Shown here: positions 59,240 to 64,000 of the stretch, one piece after another | Position numbering within the stretch: the first letter of the stretch is position 1 | Layout of the letters: each line of letters begins with the position of its first letter | NCBI GenBank assembly: GCA_023145215.1 | Contig: JAGLED010000001.1 | Location: 217,776-281,775, forward strand | Direction of reading: 5' to 3' | Length of the DNA: 64,000 nt | Origin: Rhodospirillales bacterium | GTDB taxonomy: Bacteria > Pseudomonadota > Alphaproteobacteria > Rhodospirillales > Casp-alpha2 | Notes under the pieces: generated by a model | Database searches by the model: none | What the model saw: only the letters and a program-made list of their open reading frames with translations | Told to the model about the DNA's origin: nothing | Program-made: the position numbers and the translations under genes

Positions 59240-60447
59240 CCGCGCCGCGCAAAATCTGCGTCGTCACCGGGACCCGCGCCGAGTACGGTCTGATGTACTG
59301 GCTGATGCGCGAGATCGAGCAAGACCCTGCGCTCGAACTTCAACTGATCGTCACGGGCGCGCACCTCGAGCCCCGCTTCGGCAATACCGTAGACGTGATC
59401 GAGCGCGACGGCTTCAGGATCGATGCCCGCGTGCCGATCGATCTATCCGACGACACGCCGCGCGGGATCGTCAAGTCGACCGCGCTGGCGGCAAGCGGCA
59501 TCGCGGACGCCTTCGAAACGCTGGCGCCGGACATCGTGGTTTTGCTGGGTGACAGGTTCGAGATTTTCGGCGCGGCCCAGGCAGCGATGATCACGCGCCG
59601 TGTCATCGCACATCTATACGGCGGCGAGGTTACGGAAGGCGTGATCGACGACCCGATCCGTCACGCCATCACCAAGATGTCGCATCTTCATTTCACATCG
59701 GCGGCGTCCTACCGCGACCGGATATTGCAGATGGGCGAGTCTCCCGCCCATACCTTTAACGTCGGCGCGATCGGTCTGGACAACATCGATATGCTGGATC
59801 TGCTGGACCGTGACGCGCTTGGGGAAGATATCGGCCTCGATCTCGGCGGCGGCTATTTTCTAGTCACGTACCACCCCGTCACCCTGAACGACAGCGTGCC
59901 AGAAGCCGGGGCGCAGGCGCTGGTTCAGGCACTCGATGCGTTCCCGGACAAGAAGGTGATCGTCACGGGGGTGAACGCGGATAGCGGTAACGCCGCCATT
60001 CGCCGGGTCTTCGAAAACTTCGCCATGGGCAACGCCGGACGCGTCCTGATGATCACGTCGATGGGGCAACGCCGTTATTTGAGCGCGATGAAACACTGCG
60101 ACGCCGTCGTCGGCAATTCGTCGAGCGGCATCGTCGAGGCGCCGTCGTTCGGCGTGCCGACCGTCAACATCGGCGACCGGCAGAAAGGCCGCCTGCACGC
60201 CGCGTCCGTAATCGATTGCGCCGAGGACGCCGCATCCATCGCGTCTACGCTCCGTCATGCGACCGGCGAAGCGCACCGCAATGCCGCCCGTCAAGCCGTC
60301 AGCCCGTTCGGCGTGCCCGGCGTTTCAGCGCGCATCAAGCGCGTGCTGGCGGAGACGCCGCTGCACGGCATTATCATGAAAAAATTCGTCGATCTGCCGC
60401 TCGTTGCGGCGGAGGCCGACGATTCTCGGATCAGGGAAATCAGCTGA
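59236..60447 (+). CDS. neuC: UDP-N-acetylglucosamine 2-epimerase (hydrolysing), NeuC-like
   Basis: ICVVTGTRAEYGLMYWLM, LGDRFEIFGAAQAAM, HLYGGEVTEGVIDDPIRHAITKMSHLHF, GNSSSGIVEAPSFG. Confidence 0.93.
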   Translation: MTAPRKICVVTGTRAEYGLMYWLMREIEQDPALELQLIVTGAHLEPRFGNTVDVIERDGFRIDARVPIDLSDDTPRGIVKSTALAASGIADAFETLAPDIVVLLGDRFEIFGAAQAAMITRRVIAHLYGGEVTEGVIDDPIRHAITKMSHLHFTSAASYRDRILQMGESPAHTFNVGAIGLDNIDMLDLLDRDALGEDIGLDLGGGYFLVTYHPVTLNDSVPEAGAQALVQALDAFPDKKVIVTGVNADSGNAAIRRVFENFAMGNAGRVLMITSMGQRRYLSAMKHCDAVVGNSSSGIVEAPSFGVPTVNIGDRQKGRLHAASVIDCAEDAASIASTLRHATGEAHRNAARQAVSPFGVPGVSARIKRVLAETPLHGIIMKKFVDLPLVAAEADDSRIREIS

Positions 60448-60448
60448 C

Positions 60449-61519
60449 ATGGCCGTGTTCATCATTGCCGAAGCAGGGGTCAATCATAATGGCGATATGG
60501 CGCTGGCGCGCGGCCTGATCGACGCCGCCTGCGCCGCCAACGCAGACGCGGTCAAGTTCCAGACGTTCACCGCCGAAGAGGTGACGATCGAAAGCGCACC
60601 AAAGGCGAACTATCAGATGGAACTGACCCGACCGGACGAATCGCAACTCGACATGATCCGCACCTTCCAGCTCAGCCGCGAGGCGCATTTCGAGTTAACG
60701 GCGTATTGCGCCGAGAAGGGCATTCGCTTCATGTCGTCTCCGTTCGATATCGACAGCCTGCATTTCCTGACGGACCGGCTCCATCTCGACATACTGAAGA
60801 TTCCGTCCGGCGAGCTGGTCAACGGACCGATGCTGATGGCGGCCGGCACATCGGGCTGCGATATCATTCTTTCGACCGGCATGGCGGATATGGCGGAGAT
60901 TGAGACCGCGCTGGGCGTCCTCGCCTACGCCATGACCGGCGGCGACGAACCGGCACCCGGCGCGTTCAAGGCGGCTTTCGATTCCGCCGAGGGTCAGGAT
61001 CTCCTGCGCCGGAAAGTATCGCTACTGCATTGCACCACCGCCTATCCGACCCCCTATGCGGATGTGAACCTGCGCGCGATGCATGCCATCAAGGATGCGT
61101 TCGGGCTGCGGGTCGGTTATTCAGATCACACGCCGGGCATCGTCGTTTCGACCGCCGCCGTGGCTATGGGCGCGCAGATCATCGAAAAACACTTCACGCT
61201 CGACCGTTCGCTGCCCGGCCCCGATCACAAGGCTTCGCTCGAACCGGACGAATTGGCCGATCTGGTCACTCAGGTCCGACAGGTCGAAGCGGCGCTCGGC
61301 AACGGCGAGAAGCGGCCTTGCCCGGCAGAGATCGAGAACACCGACATCGCCCGAAAAAGCCTTGTCACCACCCAGCCCATCAAGGCCGGCGAGCCATTCA
61401 CGGCGGACAACCTCGGGATCAAGCGTCCGGGCTCGGGCATTTCGCCGATGAAATACTGGGACTGGCTGGGCAAACCGGCGCCGCGCGATTTCGACGCCGG
61501 CGTACTGGTCAGCGAGTAA
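60449..61519 (+). CDS. neuB: N-acetylneuraminate synthase family protein, NeuB-like
   Basis: IIAEAGVNHNGDMALARGLIDAACAANADAVKFQTF, SDHTPGIVVSTAAVAMGAQIIEKHFTLDRSLPGPDHKASLEP; C-terminal SAF-like domain. Confidence 0.95.
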   Translation: MAVFIIAEAGVNHNGDMALARGLIDAACAANADAVKFQTFTAEEVTIESAPKANYQMELTRPDESQLDMIRTFQLSREAHFELTAYCAEKGIRFMSSPFDIDSLHFLTDRLHLDILKIPSGELVNGPMLMAAGTSGCDIILSTGMADMAEIETALGVLAYAMTGGDEPAPGAFKAAFDSAEGQDLLRRKVSLLHCTTAYPTPYADVNLRAMHAIKDAFGLRVGYSDHTPGIVVSTAAVAMGAQIIEKHFTLDRSLPGPDHKASLEPDELADLVTQVRQVEAALGNGEKRPCPAEIENTDIARKSLVTTQPIKAGEPFTADNLGIKRPGSGISPMKYWDWLGKPAPRDFDAGVLVSE

Positions 61520-61531
61520 CGGGGTTCGACC

Positions 61532-62248
61532 ATGAAAGAGCAGCACTTCCTCGACCCGAACACGATCACGCCGGACAACGTGCCGCGCGTCGACTATCAC
61601 ATGCACACGGATTACACCGACGGCCGCCACAGCGCCGAGGACATGCACGCCGCCGCCGTCGATTGCGGCCTTGAGGCGATCCTGTTCAGCGAGCACGCGC
61701 GCAAAAGCAGCGGCGAGTGGTTCGGCGAGTTCGCGGCGCGTATCCGCGCCCTGCCGCAGGACGAGTGCCGCGCCTTTGTCGGTACCGAATGCAAGGCCGA
61801 CGGTTTCGGCGGCGAGATCGATACCGCACCTGAGGTTTCCGACCATTGCGACCTGATCATGTGCAGCGTCCACCGGTTCCCGGACGGCCAAGGCGGGTTG
61901 CGCGAATTCAGGGATGTGCCGGCAGACGAGGCGCTCGATATCGAATACCGCCTGTCGCTGGCGGTGCTGGAGAACCCCGAGGTCGACATCCTGGGCCACC
62001 CGTTCGGCATGTCGTTGCAGCGCTACCGGAACGACCCGGGCGAAGAACGTTGGCGCGCGGTGATCGAAAAGGCGGCCAAGCACGATGTCGCCATAGACAT
62101 CAGCGGGCGCTACCACCCGAACCTCTGGCAGCTGATCGAATGGTGCCGCGATGCCGGGACGAAAGTCACACTGGGGTCCGATGCGCACCACGTCAACGAG
62201 GTCGGCCTGATCACCCGAAAACTTCAGGGCGAGGAGCGCAGCGCGTGA
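61532..62248 (+). CDS. PHP-domain phosphoesterase-like protein
   Basis: VDYHMHTDYTDGRHS, ILFSEHAR, GHPFGMS, TLGSDAHHVNEVG. Confidence 0.88.
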   Translation: MKEQHFLDPNTITPDNVPRVDYHMHTDYTDGRHSAEDMHAAAVDCGLEAILFSEHARKSSGEWFGEFAARIRALPQDECRAFVGTECKADGFGGEIDTAPEVSDHCDLIMCSVHRFPDGQGGLREFRDVPADEALDIEYRLSLAVLENPEVDILGHPFGMSLQRYRNDPGEERWRAVIEKAAKHDVAIDISGRYHPNLWQLIEWCRDAGTKVTLGSDAHHVNEVGLITRKLQGEERSA

Positions 62249-63282
62249 CGCACCGCGTTCTGGTCACCGGTGCGGGCAGCGGCGTCGGCAACGGTATCGT
62301 CAAGGCGTTGCGCCTTGGCGGCCTGCCGCTGACCGTTATCTGCAGCGATATCGCACCGCTGAATGTCGGCTTGTTCCGTGCCGACGAGACCGTGATCTGG
62401 CCGAAAGTAGAAGCGCCGGAAGCCCTCGACACCATCACCCGGAGCCTCAAGGAACGCGCCGTCGATATCGTACTGATCGGCTCCGAATACGATCTCGCGT
62501 TTTTTGCCGAACACCGGGACCGGATTGAAAGCGAGACCGGCACCCGCATCGTCGTTTCTCCTGCCGAGACGATCCGCATGGCCAACGACAAATGGCTGAC
62601 GTCGCGGTTTCTGGTCGACAACGGTCTCGCACATCCGAAAACGTTCCTGGCCGAAAGCCTCGACGATGCGCTGGCGGCGGCGGCGGAACTCGGTTACCCG
62701 CTTATGCTCAAGCCCCGCGTCGGGACGTCGTCCCGTCATGTCCACGTGATCCGCGATGAAGCATCGTTGAAGCAGATTTATCCGGGCGTCCCGGCGCCGA
62801 TCGTGCAGGAATTGCTGGATACCCCGAGCGCGGCGTTCAAGAACGAATATACCGCGACCGTCTTCAAGACCGCGTCGGGCGGCGTACTCGGTCCGTTCGT
62901 CGCCCGGCGCACCCTCAAGGGTGGCGATTCCTGGAACCTCGAGGTGGCCCCCTTCGAAGCCGTGCATCCGTTGTTGCTGGATGTCGCCAATGCGCTGCCG
63001 GCGATGGGCACCTTGAACGTGCAACTGGTCCTGACCGATCGCGGGCCGGTGCCGTTCGAAATCAACGCCCGCTTTTCCGGCACCACGGCGGTGCGCGCGC
63101 ACTACGGCTTCAACGATCCCGACATGGCCGTCCGCCATTTCCTTTTGGGCGAGGACCTGGACCTGCCGGTAATCGGCAAGGGTCTGGCGCTCCGGTATAT
63201 GGAAGAAGTATTCATCGACGGCGTCGACGCCGCGAACGCCGCCGACGGTTTCGGCAAGGGCGTGGTGCACGCATGGTTCTGA
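62245..63282 (+). CDS. ATP-grasp domain protein (CarB/PylC-like)
   Basis: RVLVTGAGSGVGNGIVKALRL, NDKWLTSRFLVDNGLAHPKTFLAE, GYPLMLKPRVGTSSRHVHVI, PFEINARFSGTT; GTG start overlaps previous TGA. Confidence 0.9.
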   Translation: MTHRVLVTGAGSGVGNGIVKALRLGGLPLTVICSDIAPLNVGLFRADETVIWPKVEAPEALDTITRSLKERAVDIVLIGSEYDLAFFAEHRDRIESETGTRIVVSPAETIRMANDKWLTSRFLVDNGLAHPKTFLAESLDDALAAAAELGYPLMLKPRVGTSSRHVHVIRDEASLKQIYPGVPAPIVQELLDTPSAAFKNEYTATVFKTASGGVLGPFVARRTLKGGDSWNLEVAPFEAVHPLLLDVANALPAMGTLNVQLVLTDRGPVPFEINARFSGTTAVRAHYGFNDPDMAVRHFLLGEDLDLPVIGKGLALRYMEEVFIDGVDAANAADGFGKGVVHAWF

Positions 63283-64000
63283 ACCGCGTCCTCGTCACAG
63301 GTGCGTCGGGAATGGTCGGCGCCCATACCTGCGAAGCCCTGGCGGCGCGCGGGATCGGAGTCGTCGCCACGTCGCGAAGCCGACCCTCGGATTTACCCGA
63401 TGGGGCGGACTGGATCGCGTTCGATCTCGCGGACCGGAACTCTACCGGTGACTACCAGGCCGCGTTTGGCGATGTGGACGCCGTCGTCCATTGCGGTGCG
63501 TTCGTGCCGCGCCCGGGCCTTGCCTCCGACGCGCGCACCATGATCGACGTCAACGCTGGCGCCTGCCACACCCTCGGCTCATGGGCGCAGAATGTCGGCG
63601 CGCATATGGTCTATATTTCAGGCGCTGCGGTCTACGCCGACCCGGATGCACCGGCGATCACCGAAAGCGCACCGACCGGCTACAACAACGCCACCGGTCT
63701 TTACGGTGCCAGCAAGCTGATGGGCGAAATGGTGTTCGCCGATCTTGCCCGTCAGGGTTTGACGGTGACCTCGCTCCGCGCGTCGGCGGTTTATGGGCCC
63801 GGCCTGCCGGACGGCAAGATGATTCCGAAATTCCTCAAGGCGGCGGCTGGCGGCGAGACCATCGCGCTCAGCCCGCCGGTCGATGACCGGGTTGATCTGG
63901 TGTTCGCCGGCGATGTCGCGAAAGCGGCCTGCCTGGCTATCGAGCGCAAGCAGGCGGGCGTCTTCAATATCGGCGCGAATGTTCTGCACAGTGTCACCGG
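63273..64000 (+). CDS. NAD-dependent epimerase/dehydratase (truncated by window end)
   Basis: MVLNRVLVTGASGMVGAHTCEALAARGIGVVATSR...YISGAAVYADP...LYGASKLMGEMVFADLARQGLTVTSLRASAVYGPG. Confidence 0.93.
   Translation, partial: MVLNRVLVTGASGMVGAHTCEALAARGIGVVATSRSRPSDLPDGADWIAFDLADRNSTGDYQAAFGDVDAVVHCGAFVPRPGLASDARTMIDVNAGACHTLGSWAQNVGAHMVYISGAAVYADPDAPAITESAPTGYNNATGLYGASKLMGEMVFADLARQGLTVTSLRASAVYGPGLPDGKMIPKFLKAAAGGETIALSPPVDDRVDLVFAGDVAKAACLAIERKQAGVFNIGANVLHSVT

Noticed and set aside
58600-60447. 615-aa ORF as a single fusion protein
   Set aside because: First ~210 aa are out-of-frame translation of the 58208 epimerase; the real NeuC start is MTAPRK at 59236 with an ATGA overlap.
61000-61060. 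Insertion in NeuB before LLHCTTAYPTP as a novel domain
   Set aside because: Similar insertions occur in SpsE/NeuB family members as far as I recall; not distinctive.

Overview
This 64 kb, GC-rich window looks like an alphaproteobacterial chromosome, probably Rhodospirillales-like (inferred from gene content and order only). Most of it is housekeeping DNA: folD, rlmN, argG, hemC/hemD/mitofilin/hemY, tsaD-gpsA, acs, htpX, cysH/cysD/cysNC, rsmB, and two tRNA genes (Ala-CGC, Thr-CGT). Accessory or regulatory regions include: (i) a TonB/ExbB/ExbD/ExbD cluster divergent from an AraC-type regulator, with two near-identical Fur-box-like sequences between them; (ii) a solute-binding protein gene next to an orphan sensor histidine kinase; (iii) an orphan AAA/DUF4143-type ATPase; (iv) a very AT-rich control region between cysH and rsmB; (v) a surface-glycan locus running off the right edge (nucleotide-sugar dehydrogenase, AlgA-type enzyme, wHTH-Rossmann regulator, NusG/RfaH-like factor, epimerase, NeuC, NeuB, PHP, ATP-grasp, epimerase). 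The strongest candidate for something undescribed is the leader of that glycan operon. It has six GTTCA/TGAAC half-sites, mostly at 10-bp phasing, followed by a perfect GC hairpin just before a wHTH-Rossmann protein that overlaps a specialised NusG paralog. No CRISPR array, prophage, transposase or integrase was recognised. All product names come from reading motifs and sequence; no database search was run.
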